Source of the DNA: Acephala macrosclerotiorum
Taxonomy: Eukaryota > Ascomycota > Leotiomycetes > Helotiales > Mollisiaceae
Direction: 5' to 3'
NCBI GenBank assembly: GCA_014904845.1
Contig: MU119206.1
Location: 434,001-498,000 of the forward strand
DNA: 64,000 nt
The translations under genes and the position numbers were made by a program. The notes under the pieces are model-generated. The model was not told where the DNA came from. It worked only from the letters and a program-made list of their open reading frames with translations, and searched no databases. Positions 21,512 to 32,857 of this stretch are shown in pieces (position 1 is the first letter of the stretch; every line of letters begins with the position of its first letter).

Positions 21512-24412
21512 TAGTACTGTAAGACTGGGCGGTTACCCGGTCAAAACGGGTGCAGCCACCGGTGTCAGGGGGGTATGCACGCTGACAAAACCCCTCAGTG
21601 TCTGAATGGGACCAATATATCTTCATTCGGAAGACACCGACTGAACATCTAGTTAACGTTCGAGATCGAGAGTTCTGTGGTCCTTGACGAATCTATTATA
21701 CGGACTGCATGAATGCTAATTTATTATCTAGAGAAATGGGACGCAAGATGACGCGTAGCGGTATGTTTGACAGCTTGGAGAACGCGATCCAGCGACCATC
21801 TTTCTCATACCCAAGAGCCTCAGAAAAACCGAAGCAATAGAGTTCTCACTGCAGGCCGAGTAAGATGACATGAGCGGGACCCACACGTCTCATACGCTCC
21901 ATACTTTAGGATCCTCACGGCCTCAGCATTATTCATTTGAGCCCTATGAAGGTCGTTCGACGACTCTTCAGCAGGCACAACGCACATCTTGCTGACAGAA
22001 CAGCCGTTTTCTTGACCCACACATTTCGATTACACTTCCCTAGTCCTTGTTGAAGCAAGGGTTCATATGCAGTTTGATGGTGATAAGATTTTCGAGGCTA
22101 CCCTCGTCGCGGGTTTAAACAGACCGCTGCAGCTCTCCTCTCGTCATTCTCAGTAGCGAGTAGAATTAAGCACGACCAACTTCTCGATGGGGCAAGCTTT
22201 TCCCTGCGTATCGTAACGGAGCGATGCCGCAACTCAAAGAGAAAATATTGGATAAGTAGGAGTTGGGGGCTACAAACTTAAGAAGTGGCGGTCAGTCTTC
22301 CGAATGCAGTAGGTGGGGTAACACGTGACTCGATTCAGAGACATGAGCGAGGAAGGGAACTACTCCTCACCTGAGTCGGAAGACAGACATTGTCTCGTGT
22401 TACGCAAGCGGCGTTCAGATGTTCTTCCGCCGGGCCGTTGAGAGAAACTTTGGGTGTTTTAAGTGCAAGTTTACCTCGACCAGTTGAGTTGACTCTGCAT
22501 GGCTGGCCGTGAAAGTCAAGTCGATCTCGAGTCTTATCAGCATCGAAGTTCGAATTCGATATCAATATCTTGAAATGATCAAGATCGCATTTGAAACGAG
22601 GGATCTTAAAGATGTAGTCAGTATTGTTTGAGTCCGTCTCCATGCCTTCTTCGGCACATCGTTCTTGAATAGTCTCCAAGTTATCCTCGGCGCTTTCACT
22701 GTGTTCGCTTTGGATTCAGCTAGTAGTGCTTCCTTCTTTTGGTGGGCGAGCAAGGTGCTCGCCAAGTGATAACAGAGTCTGGAAATCGACCCGGGGATCG
22801 TTGGAAGTTATCAATGTCAGTGAGCTTGACTTCATGTCTGCATATTAAAAGGGGCTTAATTACTAAGAATCATGAATGTGGGGAGTATTAAAGTATCCTC
22901 TTTGACTAATTTCGAACTGGTGAGGCAGTAGGGCGGAGGTCTGAGGCCGCTTTCGTCGTCTATGGCTATTGATAGCCTCGTCACTATCAGCATCCGACGC
23001 GCCGTCTGAACAAGGTTCGGATCGAAAGAGCAAGCCGAAGCTTGAGGAACAACCATGAGTTTTGAGGTAGAGACAGATAGTGCTTCTCGTAAATTTCTTG
23101 ATGTGATAGGAGTTCACGTGAAGCGTATGCTTCTGGGAACTGTCTGTCCATGTTTCCCCTCATCTAGTCTTGTCTTAGCAAATTGATTCTGGTAGCAAAC
23201 GTGAACGGATATCCCTTCGAGAAGTTGTAGACCGACAACAGGAAGCAGATTGACGTCGGTGGTTGACCAATTTCTCACGGCATGCTTCGCTCAGAAGAAG
23301 AGCTCTACCCGAAAGAAGAACGCATCCCCCTTTGGACAACTACGAGCCGTCCACGTAAGCCGAAGAACACCATTCTGTGTAGACCTGCGCATCCCTTTCT
23401 GGCCTTTCCTATCATATCGCGATGCTGAATAATTCTGGAAAGGTTGACATCATCATATATGCTCAAGCATTCTGTACCAGAACAAGCCTCGGTTCCAGAC
23501 CTCAGTGGTGCAGATTGTCGCCATCAATCATCAACAGCATCGCACTACCAGAAGCCTTCAGGTTAGTCAATACGTTCAAAGTTAACTAAAAATTCTTTTG
23601 CCAGTGCCCACAATAGTCCACACCATACAGAGCGAATACATCCACGTGCAGCGATCCAGACCATCACTTACCTCCACGGCGCCGGATGATCTCGAACAGT
23701 CACTGTTATTGAGCTCAATCTGATGCAGCAGCCCTACCGCTCTCACTTCCAAGGCAATGAGAAGTTTCAGCGAGCAATTCAGGCCGAGACTTCACTGACG
23801 TCGGTCGCCAGCCAGCCACCATCGTATGTAACAGTTTCGCAACAAAAAGGCAGCTCCTCAACGAAAATATACGAACCGAGTGAGCCAAGAAGAAACATCA
23901 GCTAAAATGTCACCCAGGAAGAGCTACTTGATGATCAGCAGCTCGTCTTTGACTGCGCTTCTCTCAATGTCTAGATTCTTGTTCGGAGATCCTTCGCTTA
24001 GCCTCGCTTAAAAAGGAGTGCGCTAGTGCGGTAGCGTCAGGTGTAAGTCCCACGATCTTAGGTTCTTCAGATTGTCTATGCGATACGCTCTTTTCTCTCT
24101 CTCGCCTTCATAAAGCCAAATATTGAGTTTGAATTCATCATCTTAAGTTACGATAATGTATTCACAGCAGTCACGTTTCTGCAGCTTGAGTTCTCTGCCC
24201 TACTGTAGCAATTTGCCGAGCCCTGCCACACACCAAACCCGTCTAGAAAAACCTCGTAAGGGAACGCTTGACTCGTGCTCTGAAAGGTATTGACTGGATT
24301 GTATTTACCCGGGCTGCTTCGAAAGTGAAAAGAACAAAAAAAAAAAAGCGAAGAAAAGACTTGGGCGCAAGATGTGCGCAGAGGGAAAAGTGCAAAAAAA
24401 AAAAATTCATCT
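21512..24412. other. intergenic, possible gene remnant on minus strand
   Basis: No gene accepted. On the minus strand, frames at 22863-23117 (has an ATG, ends SQRGYFNTPHIHDS) and 22335-22679 (no ATG start; contains PRFKCDLDHFKILISNSNFD) look protein-like in composition but have no known domain and cannot be joined with convincing splice sites. They may be remains of an unknown gene. Confidence 0.3.
24388..24412 (-). terminator. Pol III terminator of the tRNA gene
   Basis: A run of 12 T on the minus strand (A12 on plus, about 24394-24405) begins eight bases after the tRNA 3' end. A second A-run (about 24338-24348) could act as backup. Confidence 0.6.
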
Positions 24413-24484
24413 TAGCACGTCCTCGTTTCGATCAAGGGACCTATGGGTTATGAGCCCATCGCTCTTCCGCTGAGCTAACATGCT
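24413..24484 (-). tRNA. initiator tRNA-Met (CAT)
   Basis: Reading the minus strand, a full cloverleaf folds: acceptor stem AGCATGT/ACGTGCT with discriminator A, D arm GCTC-AGCGGAA-GAGC, anticodon arm ATGGG-CTCATAA-CCCAT (anticodon CAT), variable AGGTC, T arm CCTTG-ATCGAAA-CGAGG. Initiator features are the A1-T72 pair, the AGCGGAA D loop, the GGG/CCC pairs at the base of the anticodon loop, and the ATCGAAA T loop in place of TTC. No intron. A T12 run just downstream is the Pol III terminator. The D stem (GCTC/GAGC) differs from the GCGC-type stem of well-known fungal initiators. Confidence 0.87.
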
Positions 24485-25694
24485 GATATGATATCGAAGA
24501 CTGGATGATTTTCGATATCCAAAAAATACTTATTTAAATCTATATAGACGTGTTCGAAGTGCCGAAGGTCACCCAGCGATCGGGATTTAGGCGACGGCCG
24601 GGCGGCTGTGACTCATATTTTCCACACTCGGGACCAATTTTTTTATTCTACCAGTTTCTCCTTCCTTTTCTAACATTGGAAGTCGCTGAAGTGCTAGCGA
24701 TCTTACAGTTTGACACCATTCATGCCCTTTCCAACGTGAGGTGAACTTGCCTTGTGTTCGACGAGTAAAAACCCAAGTGGCAGATATTTTCATGATAGTT
24801 TGAATGCAAGCACATAATTCTTTTCCCACATGTGCCAATTCTATATCTGCAAAGAAGATTGTCATTGCCAGTACAAGTTCATGCCAATCCGGTGTCGCTT
24901 CATAAACCGATGCCGAGAAAGATAGAGCAAAGATAGAGGAATCAGCGATGAATGGGAAGAAGAAGACGGCACATGCCACAATATGGCGGGAAAGTCTACC
25001 AAAGGTCGATACATGATTTCATTGCATACCCTTGATTACTCATGAGAGATTTAGATTACCGTACCCAAGTACTGGAAGTTGTAAAAGTCTGTTCCTGAAG
25101 CACTCGATCGATCTCATTTACGGTTCCTCCCGTGGCCATTATGCTGGATTTTCGGTTACAAGAAGTGCCAAATTCTTATTTCCTTCGGTATGACGTGAGA
25201 GAGTTCCTCGGATAGATCGATCAGACTTTCCGAAATATTCATCCACACCATATCCAAGATTTTCGGAACTTGGGAAGTCTCGACGTGACGTATCACGTGA
25301 CCATCCTCGACGAGTCCGCAAGATTTCCCCAAAGCCGCAAATGCGTTCGAGATGGCCGGATCAGCAACCCCACGAGATTGAAATACATCCAGTCATTCCA
25401 TATCATATCAGCATCTTAGCTTAGCGGAAAAGTATTGGGCTGTCCCAGAGGTTGTGCATACATCCGAGCAAGTATCACTACCACCAATGTGATTTGGAAG
25501 ACAAAATTGGGGACCAAAAGGTATTACCATTGGATTAACCTACTTCTCATACGTGGAAAGGGTCTAAGTATAAATGTCGTCGAAGGTACGTCTAAATCTG
25601 CCCACCATCCAAGACCGCCATTAACATTAACCGCACATCAGCCTCATACTCCGTCTTATTCCATCTTGTCTCATCTCAGCCCATCACCACCACT
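24485..25694. other. intergenic, no gene recognised
   Basis: A minus-strand 130-codon frame at 24587-24979 opens with GTG, not ATG, and has no domain; rejected. The sequence near 24,525-24,545 (cttatttaaatctata) recurs near 36,528 but is too short to interpret. Confidence 0.4.
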
Positions 25695-27221
25695 CTACCA
25701 CGAGAAAGTCATCAACCCAGGGTTCAGAGCCACTGGCAGTAACAAATGGCAAGCACACAGCATCGCAAGCGGGAAGATAGCCGCAAATTGTTCGATGTTC
25801 CAACTCCAAGGGATAAATTCACCCTTTGCCATAATGACCATTGCAGCGATCGTCGCCAGAGACATTGTGATGCTGTACTCGAATGATCTCGCCACATTAG
25901 GAATCTCAGTGAAGAAGTTGGAGAACTCGACTTCTTTCGATGTGGCACCCCAAGACCTATCGATGCTGAACAAATGGCACAGGAGAGCCTGGGAGATGTG
26001 GAGGGACATGCCACCGAAGAAGAGCACGAACATGAAACACTATTTGAAGTTTTCGATCACTAGATGCGAGTTTTATGGATGGATTGGAGGGCTGACTTAC
26101 GAGAGTAGACGAAGTTCTTCTCACTGGTGCGATGTCTCTGCACCACCAAAGCGACATTTCCAGCAACAGTAAACACCATGATGATACTGACCCAGATCTG
26201 CCGACTCTCCACATACCACTTGTCCAAGAAACCATTGAAGAGACCGACAGCGATGTGATTGGACAGCGTCATGATCCAAGCAGCTCTGATGGCGTAGTAT
26301 GTGCCGATATACGAGATGATGTTGATTTTACTCCCAAGTTGTACAACAAGATTGGTTGCTCCTTCTCCGCCGTGAGACCAGTCTCCTCATCCATTTCATA
26401 TTCAGACTCGTTGACCTCTTCTCTGTCGCAGCTGCATTCGCTGTCTTCCACACAAATTTGAGAAGTTCTGCTTCGATGTATTTCGCGCGTTGCAAAAGGT
26501 GAGTTGGCTCATCATCCCATACGATCAGGAGAGCTTCCGATGCGATAAAGGCTGCATATTGATGTCGCTTTACCTTGTAGAGGTCCTCAAATGTAGGGAG
26601 AATTTGGATTCTGAGGCCATTGAGGAGCGGGACATCGACAGTATCGGCGTTCCATTCAAGGAAGGGTTCGATGACTCCGGAAGAGACCGTCATCGCTGCC
26701 TGTAAAGGCCGGGAGTGTTAGTTGCTTCTTTTCTAAACGAGAGACAGCTGCACAGCATGAAAATGAGAGATAAAACACAATGACATTCCACAACCGTTTG
26801 ACAGAAGAAATCAAAAGCTTACTTGAACGTTCAACATCGTCATCGCTTGTGCGAATTGTGAGTTTGCCAATCCTGGTGGCTTGAGCAGATACTCACTTCG
26901 CCTTTTCCGTACCGTAGCACCTTCTACTTGCTGACTGATATCGTGAATCCAAAGGGAGCTGCATTGATGCTGGAACAGATGATTGAGGACAACTTGATGC
27001 TTCGTTTCGTCAACGAGGCAGTCTTCTTGTGCTGCTCGGGTCGAGGGTGCTGGAGAAAGGGACGCGACTTCGGAGTCTGGTGCTGCGACTCTGCCTGGTA
27101 GAGATCCAGTGAAGCTTTGTGCTGCATCGAGCGCTGCAACAGGATTGAGAGCTACAGGAATCTTCTCATTATTATTGTCAGATTTCTATACGGCAGGCTT
27201 CGCCAGTTTGAAGTATGACAT
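25695..27221 (-). pseudogene. remnant of a fungal GT2 glycosyltransferase gene lacking the catalytic core
   Basis: The family comprises membrane GT2 polysaccharide-synthase-like enzymes with a cytoplasmic N-terminal part, a central catalytic domain and C-terminal membrane helices. Here the N-terminal part is in exons 27221-26823 and 26699 onward (ALNPVAALDAAQSFTGSLPG; KHQVVLNHLFQHQCSSLWIH; VPLLNGLRIQILPTFEDLYK; FIASEALLIVWDDEP). The C-terminal membrane part follows almost at once (GEGATNLVVQLGSKINIISY; KWYVESRQIWVSIIMVFTVA; ALLCHLFSIDRSWGATSKE; LLLPVALNPGLMTFSW). The roughly 500-residue catalytic region with the Asp and (Q/R)xxRW motifs is missing between about 26,380 and 26,410, and the two sides are in different frames. 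A TAG at 27188-27186 replaces codon 12, and the final exon is one base out of frame. I conclude pseudogene; the family assignment is from memory of its conserved blocks. Confidence 0.68.
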
Positions 27222-28944
27222 GAACCCCATGATTAATGAATTATAGAACGAGTGAGGCGAAGAAAGAACGAATGAAGCTCTACACTGAACAAAACGGATC
27301 AAACGAATGTGAGATGGAAGACAATGTATAAAAGAGTGTGATGTTGGATGAAGAGGGTAAATTCCTTATCTTGCCACGAACAGAACGAGAAGTGTTATAA
27401 AGGAAGGGGGAGCCGGTAGGTACATGAGCATATATCTATGGGCCGCATTAGGTTCACAACAGTAGCAGTAGTCTGATTCCTCTGGGACTCAGCGATGCGC
27501 GAGAGTTGGAGGCGACATGGGCTATTCCGTACCTGCAAGCAGACTCGGATATGCTTCGTTCATGATGGTGGCTCACGATAGTTCATCCCAAGCCGTGTCC
27601 GTGTCCGAATTGAGGAGATTAACGAATTCGAGCAATAATGGAAAATTGTACGTGGCAATAGGAGGCATAAACGCGGTGAAAGGCTGGGGCGGCTGCAGTG
27701 AGGTGATCATGGGGGCACACAGAGTCGTATGGCTGGAACGGTCCTCAAGTCAAAGCTTGGACGGATAGGTCACTAGAAGATGATTGCCGGTATCCAGGAC
27801 CGAGGCAGCTGTTCTCCTAGAGTCCAGATTCAGACTATCGATCCGACCTCCATGCCAAACAAGGGAGAGGCACCTAGGTGTGGTGTGAACATTGTGCACA
27901 AACAACACCGTTGTGACAAGGAGATTGAAGGCCTGGAGGTCTCGGGCCACAAAGATAGACATTCAAGCAGATAGTGCAGAACAACCAGGTCAATTTAAAT
28001 TCCCGACGTACCCTCAGGGTGTTGAATGCTTGGAAACCCAAACAGATGGAAACGGAACCCCTGATGCCAGTGTTCATCGTCGTTAGCGTTGAATTGAGCC
28101 GCAAACTCAGTGCTATTAAAACAGCGAGATCAACAACAAGCGAATCGACCCACCTCCGCCTTCAGGGGGATGCTCGGCTAGAGCCAAGAGTTCGCCAACT
28201 CTTTCCAATTAGGACCTGCAGTGCTTGCGCAAACCACAGGTCGCTTCAGAGCTCTGATTTGAAGGAAACGATTCATGCACTCCCAATCGTGACCACAACA
28301 CTCAGTTTCTTCAAACACAAAAAGGGGAGAACGCCAACTTGCGAATCTTTGGCTGGTTATGGTGGATTGAGACATTCTTTTCCCCCGACACCATCCTGAT
28401 GACGCGCTCTTCTAAGGCACAAAGCAATGCGGAGCGTTCGAGGCAACGCGGATCTCGCTCGAATTTGGCAGGACCCTGAATACGCAGGGCCAGGCTGACT
28501 ACCGACCCGGATCTTGTCCCCTGTCGAAGGACCGGCTGGGTGGTACTGCCGTCATAAGTGGACGATCATAAGGCGACGTCGTCTGGGCAGAATGGCAAGC
28601 TCCCTAAGCTACCGCCAAAATTTAGCTCGAAGCTTAAATAAACGACTTGCCGCGCCTCGATGTGGCGTTGATAAGAGGGCAGCTAAGACGTTACTGGCAA
28701 CCCGCTCTTCTACCCCGCTGTGGAATGCCTTGGGTCTAAACAAGTGCGGGGAGTCGCGCGCCAGGGCGAGGTCGGAGTTCGGCTCCTATTTCTTCAGCTA
28801 AGAAACGCTATGTCCCTTCTCCATTTTTTGCATGCGATTTTCGCTTAGATAAAAGATCCTGTAATCTTTCAGGGCTTTTCGGCGTTAGGTTACGGCTTCT
28901 TTAGAGCTAACCCCAAAGGATAAGCTTAATTGATGCGCGGGTCC
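27222..28944. other. intergenic, no gene recognised
   Basis: Short overlapping frames only. Around 28,400-28,800 the sequence is more G+C-rich, and at 28538-28560 it reads ggtggtactgccgtcataag, which resembles the end of MITE 2 downstream; it may be a decayed related element. Confidence 0.35.
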
Positions 28945-29147
28945 TACGGTGGTACAGCCCATAAGTAATCCAACAGCACTAGTAGGGGGGTCCCTGGCCA
29001 TAACAACACTTTCCTTAATCGAGCAATACCATAATAGAGGTTTGCTAGAAGACTTATCTCAGCGTTGCTTGATCGAGTTTACGTTCTGCCTAGTCCAGGG
29101 GCCTCCTAGCTAGTGCTGTTGGATTACTTATGGGCTGTACCACCGTA
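28945..29147. mobile_element. MITE 2, Tc1/mariner-like ends with TA duplication
   Basis: 203 bp flanked by TA on each side; the terminal inverted repeats start CGGTGGTACAGCCCATAAGT and are identical for about the first 40 bases, then similar to about 53 bases (left 28945-28997, right 29095-29147). The interior of about 97 bp has no coding capacity. TA duplication and size fit a non-autonomous Tc1/mariner element. Base composition is normal: no sign of RIP, as expected for repeats this short. High identity of the arms suggests a fairly recent insertion. Confidence 0.82.
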
Positions 29148-29678
29148 GATATGCAGCTCTTTTGTACTGATAGATCTCTCTCTCAATAGTTCGATTGTGT
29201 GGTTTCCGGCTCTTTCGGTATGGACAACAGTTACGTTAGCGTCGTAGGGAAAAGAACACTAAAGGTCGATGCCGCCGCTAATCGGACAACAAACTAATGG
29301 GACAGCATGACAGGGACCTGGAAAGTATGGCGCAGCATACGGACGATATTGGCATAAATTCAAATCACTACATGTTTGCACATTTCAAAGTTACCAATCG
29401 GAGCACGCTACTAGCCAGCTGCGAAAGGGGGCATATTTTTGGCCCAGTCATAATGCGGTAATTGCGTTTGGTTTTTTTTTGTACATCCACCCGAGAATGC
29501 ATGTCTGCATACCCCGTACATCGCAAACTCCTTCTGATCGATGATACACCACTACTTATCGTTGACGCACCCTTAAAGTAACAACACCCAGTTTTGCTGT
29601 TGCTGCTGCAGAGTACGCCTTACGCTGTGCCAATCGTCACTACATATATAGCTAAGAAGATCACCCAGACCTTCTTGA
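29148..29678. other. intergenic, promoter region of the FAD oxidoreductase
   Basis: A T9 run lies near 29,472. A missing first coding exon of the downstream oxidoreductase may be here, but I found no ATG-plus-splice combination I trust. Confidence 0.35.
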
Positions 29679-31093
29679 CACCTCATTCCTCAATCAAGAT
29701 TCTCAATTCCACCAGCTCCGAAACTATTGCAACTTGTGGGCGTGGGCGAAGATCACGGCCAGGAGCCGATCCCATCAATTGGGGGCCAGGCTTCCCACGA
29801 AGAAGTCACACCACCTCAGACTCAATCCCGCGATACTATTGTGATAATCGGAGGAGGGTCAATTGGGCTCTGTACTGCATACAACCTCGCTAAGGGATTG
29901 CACGATTCGTCGTCACCAGTCAAAATCATTGTCGTCGAGCTCTTCGATCAACCGTTTGCGGCTACCTCGCTGACCTGCACGGGTTGTCTCCATTATGGAT
30001 TCCCAGAACACGGAACCCAACCACTTCTACCCCTCGGCAAATACTCATTTGACCTGTGGGAGGCCCAGGCTGATGAAGAAGAGTTCAGGAACAAATCAGG
30101 GTACGGAGCAGGCTCGTCCTTTGGAGTAAATCTGGGTTGTGGTCACGGGATTGGTTTGCTCCCGGAATGGATCCAGCCAGAGCCAACCTGGAACATAGAT
30201 GAGAAAGTCTTAGGAAGTCGTAATGCTATGGTGTATGTCTCTCACACATGACTATGTATCCTATATTTGACAATAGCATCCACAGAAATCCAGCAGGGAT
30301 CGGCAAATGGCTCGCTGCTAAGTGCCTGAGCTTGGGAGTAGAGATTCGAACAGGCCTCAAAGTCGTGGGTGCAAGCCTGTCTTCTCATAACAAGGTACAA
30401 GCTGTTACTTGCTTGGATGACGGCGAGTCACCTACTAGAATTGATTGTTCAAGACTATTGATTGCCTGTGGACCTTGGACACCTGTTACTTACGAAAAGT
30501 TGTTTCCGTCTTCCCCGATTCAGCTTCAGTCGTCAGTCAATGCTGGAGACTGGCTTGTGTGCAAGAGTCCGTGTCCAACAACGTTTGAGAGCACTGCTTT
30601 CGTCTCTCTCGCGAACATTGTTGGCGAGAAACTGGAATTTGCAGGCCGCAACGATGGAACTATCTGGTGTTGTGGCAAGAGAAACTTCACTGCATCTCTC
30701 CCAGCACCAGGTGAGATCGATGAGCCAGACGAGGCAGTGATTGAAGAGCTCTGTGGCTACGCCCGGAGATGGCTGAATACGAGTTGTAAATGCACCAGCA
30801 AGCATGTTGATGAGCTTGAGATTGTGGGCACAGGCCGTGCCTTCAGACCGTCGACAAAGTCTGGTTTGCCTATCATTTCGCAAGTAAAGCCATGGGATTT
30901 GACCGGCGCGTCGACTAATACAGACCAAGTCCTGAACGCCTCGAGCGGAGTCTTTGTGTCCTGGGGTCATGGGTCGTATGGGCTGACTCTTGGTATGGGA
31001 ATGGGGAAACTCATGAGTCAATTGATGTGTGGGCAAAAACCAGACCTCGATCTGTCGTTGTTTGATCTGGCCCTGGGTGCTAACGAGGTATAA
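29679..31093 (+). CDS. FAD-dependent oxidoreductase (DAO family), 5' end unresolved
   Basis: Probable flavin enzyme oxidising an amine or amino acid. Exon 1 ends at 30232, exon 2 covers 30277-31093; the 44-nt intron splits a Val codon. The FAD-binding Rossmann motif is TIVIIGGGSIGLCTAYNL, followed by TSLTCTGCLHYGFPEHG. The C-terminal part has ACGPWTP and VFVSWGHGSYGLTLGMGMG, as in the DAO superfamily. The frame is open from a TGA at 29676-29678, but contains no ATG before the Rossmann motif; the first in-frame Met is at 30227. Either a short upstream exon supplies the start or the 5' end has been damaged. I give the open-frame limit as start. No other lesion was seen in the remaining 440 or so codons. 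Confidence 0.7.
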
Positions 31094-32317
31094 GATTCGA
31101 CCACCGCCTCTGGAAGGTACGAGAAACTCTAACATGGAACAGAGATTACGGGAGGCACTATACTAGGCTCCTCGAATTTTCGTGACACGATGTTTTTTAG
31201 ACATCTATCGACGCAGAATGCACTTTAGAACCTGTTGGTTGGAACTTTCTTACAGGCTTATCATGTTTTCACAAGGAGAAGATTGTGTGAGCCTCGGAGG
31301 TTCATTGGCGGCAGGGCTTGGTAAATCATCCTGGGTACGTAGCCTAGATATCAATGCATTGTGGATCTTCCTTCTTTTGATAGCTCACTGTTGTGCTCGA
31401 GCCATAACTAGTTTGACAGTCTTGCTGACGAAGTGCTAAATGCCCATTCGAGGCTTTGTTACATTACTGAATAAAAGTCTTTGCACACCCCTGAAATTTA
31501 GTTCCTGCTTAAGCAAGAAATCTCACGTGTTTCAGATTCGGCATAACAATCCTGACGGACGCGCCATTCCTCACGTACTGTAGCTCGGTGGCTTTTCTGC
31601 GAAGCAAAAACCATGAGAGGTGCTCAACCTGCTGTACAAGATTCGGAGAATGAAAGTGAGAAGGGAGAGTTCGGGAAGAACCCTACAAAAGCAGTGCTCC
31701 AAACTTTTATTCCAGACTTTTCAAAGAACCAACTACAGAGTTTGAAAATCTCCACTTTAAGCCTTTATAAGGGTTTTATGACTTTTATAAAAACTTTGAA
31801 ACTACGTAAAAGGGGTAAATAAACAACGAAATGCACTCATGTGGGTGCAATTATGTGGCAGCGAATAGCAGTTATATTAATGAACTTGCTTCCTGTACTT
31901 TATTGCAAAGCCAAATCATATCCAACGGAAATTTCCTAGCGGCTACTACTAGCTAGTGTATCTTCAATTGACCGGTTACAACGACAGCTATTTCTCAATA
32001 GAAGAGAGTGTTTCGGATCAGAGTAGAACTTTAACGGAAAGCAAAGAGTTGAAAGCTTTACAATATTGACGATCTCTAGAATGTTCAATTGTTGCATCAA
32101 AAATTAATTGATTCTAATACTAAGTCCTAAACGAATGTAATAAAATCAGAAACAAATTCCCACATCAACTCCTCGCTATGCGCTAAATGAAGGTAATAAA
32201 AACAAAATCCAAAATCCAAATTAACTGCCCGCTATGCACTCGCTCAAATCAGAAGCAGAAAACAAAAGAAAACCTCCCAAATTTGTTGAAATACACCCTT
32301 ACCAGATCAGCCGTGGT
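31094..32317. other. intergenic, no gene recognised
   Basis: An 69-codon ATG frame at 31613-31822 (Lys/Ser-rich) lacks any domain. The stretch is A+T-richer than its surroundings from about 31,750 to 32,230. Confidence 0.4.
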
Positions 32318-32857
32318 TCACAAACCACCACATGCGGCTGGTCTGCTAGCCGGAACCACTTCGGCTGCTCCAAGAGCCTGCGCAACAGCAAGGGAATAGG
32401 CATCAATGGCCGGCAACACAACCGAACACCTAATAGCATTTATCGTAGCGACATCCGCGAGATTTCCCGTCACTGACATATCCATCAATCCATACACCAC
32501 TTGCAAGAAAGGACCTGGGTTTCCTGTTGTCAACACCTGACTAGCAGCCATGACCGCCTGATTCGGAGTATCGGTGTTCGTCAAGAAATAGTTGTCGAGA
32601 ACCATTTTGTGTGACAGTTCGTCCATTTCGGATGTGAGCGCGGCCATGGCGTTACTCTCGAGGTTGGGTGGGGAGTTGGGAAGCCCAAAGGAGACGGCGT
32701 AATCGAGGAATGAAGAGACAAGGAACGTGTCATGGAGCCAGTCGTTCATGGCGGTGGCGATGTCTGCTTGAGTCTGACGGTATGCGATGGTGGAGGGTGT
32801 AGGAGCCGCGAGGGCGAGGAGGGGGAAAGCAGCGATGAAAAGAGTTGAGAATTGCAT
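32318..32857 (-). CDS. small secreted protein, family unknown
   Basis: Single exon, 179 residues. Residues 1-18 (MQFSTLFIAAFPLLALAA) are a clear signal peptide with cleavage expected before PTPS. The mature part is rich in Ala, Leu, Asn and Thr, appears alpha-helical (TQADIATAMNDWLHDTFLVS; SNAMAALTSEMDELSHKMVL), and has only two Cys (in AIRCSVVLP and at the C-terminal AACGGL), which could form one disulfide. No transmembrane helix or GPI-type tail. The protein is not Cys-rich as many effectors are. ATG 32857 is fixed by the signal peptide. Neighbours give no functional hint. Confidence 0.78.
   Translation of the reverse strand: MQFSTLFIAAFPLLALAAPTPSTIAYRQTQADIATAMNDWLHDTFLVSSFLDYAVSFGLPNSPPNLESNAMAALTSEMDELSHKMVLDNYFLTNTDTPNQAVMAASQVLTTGNPGPFLQVVYGLMDMSVTGNLADVATINAIRCSVVLPAIDAYSLAVAQALGAAEVVPASRPAACGGL

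Noticed and set aside
24587..24979. 130-codon minus-strand frame beside the tRNA gene
   Set aside because: Starts with GTG and has no features beyond a hydrophobic beginning; no evidence for splicing.
28538..28560. Second end of a MITE-2-like element
   Set aside because: The match is about 20 of 25 bases with a gap, and no inverted partner was found; noted only as a hint of a decayed copy.
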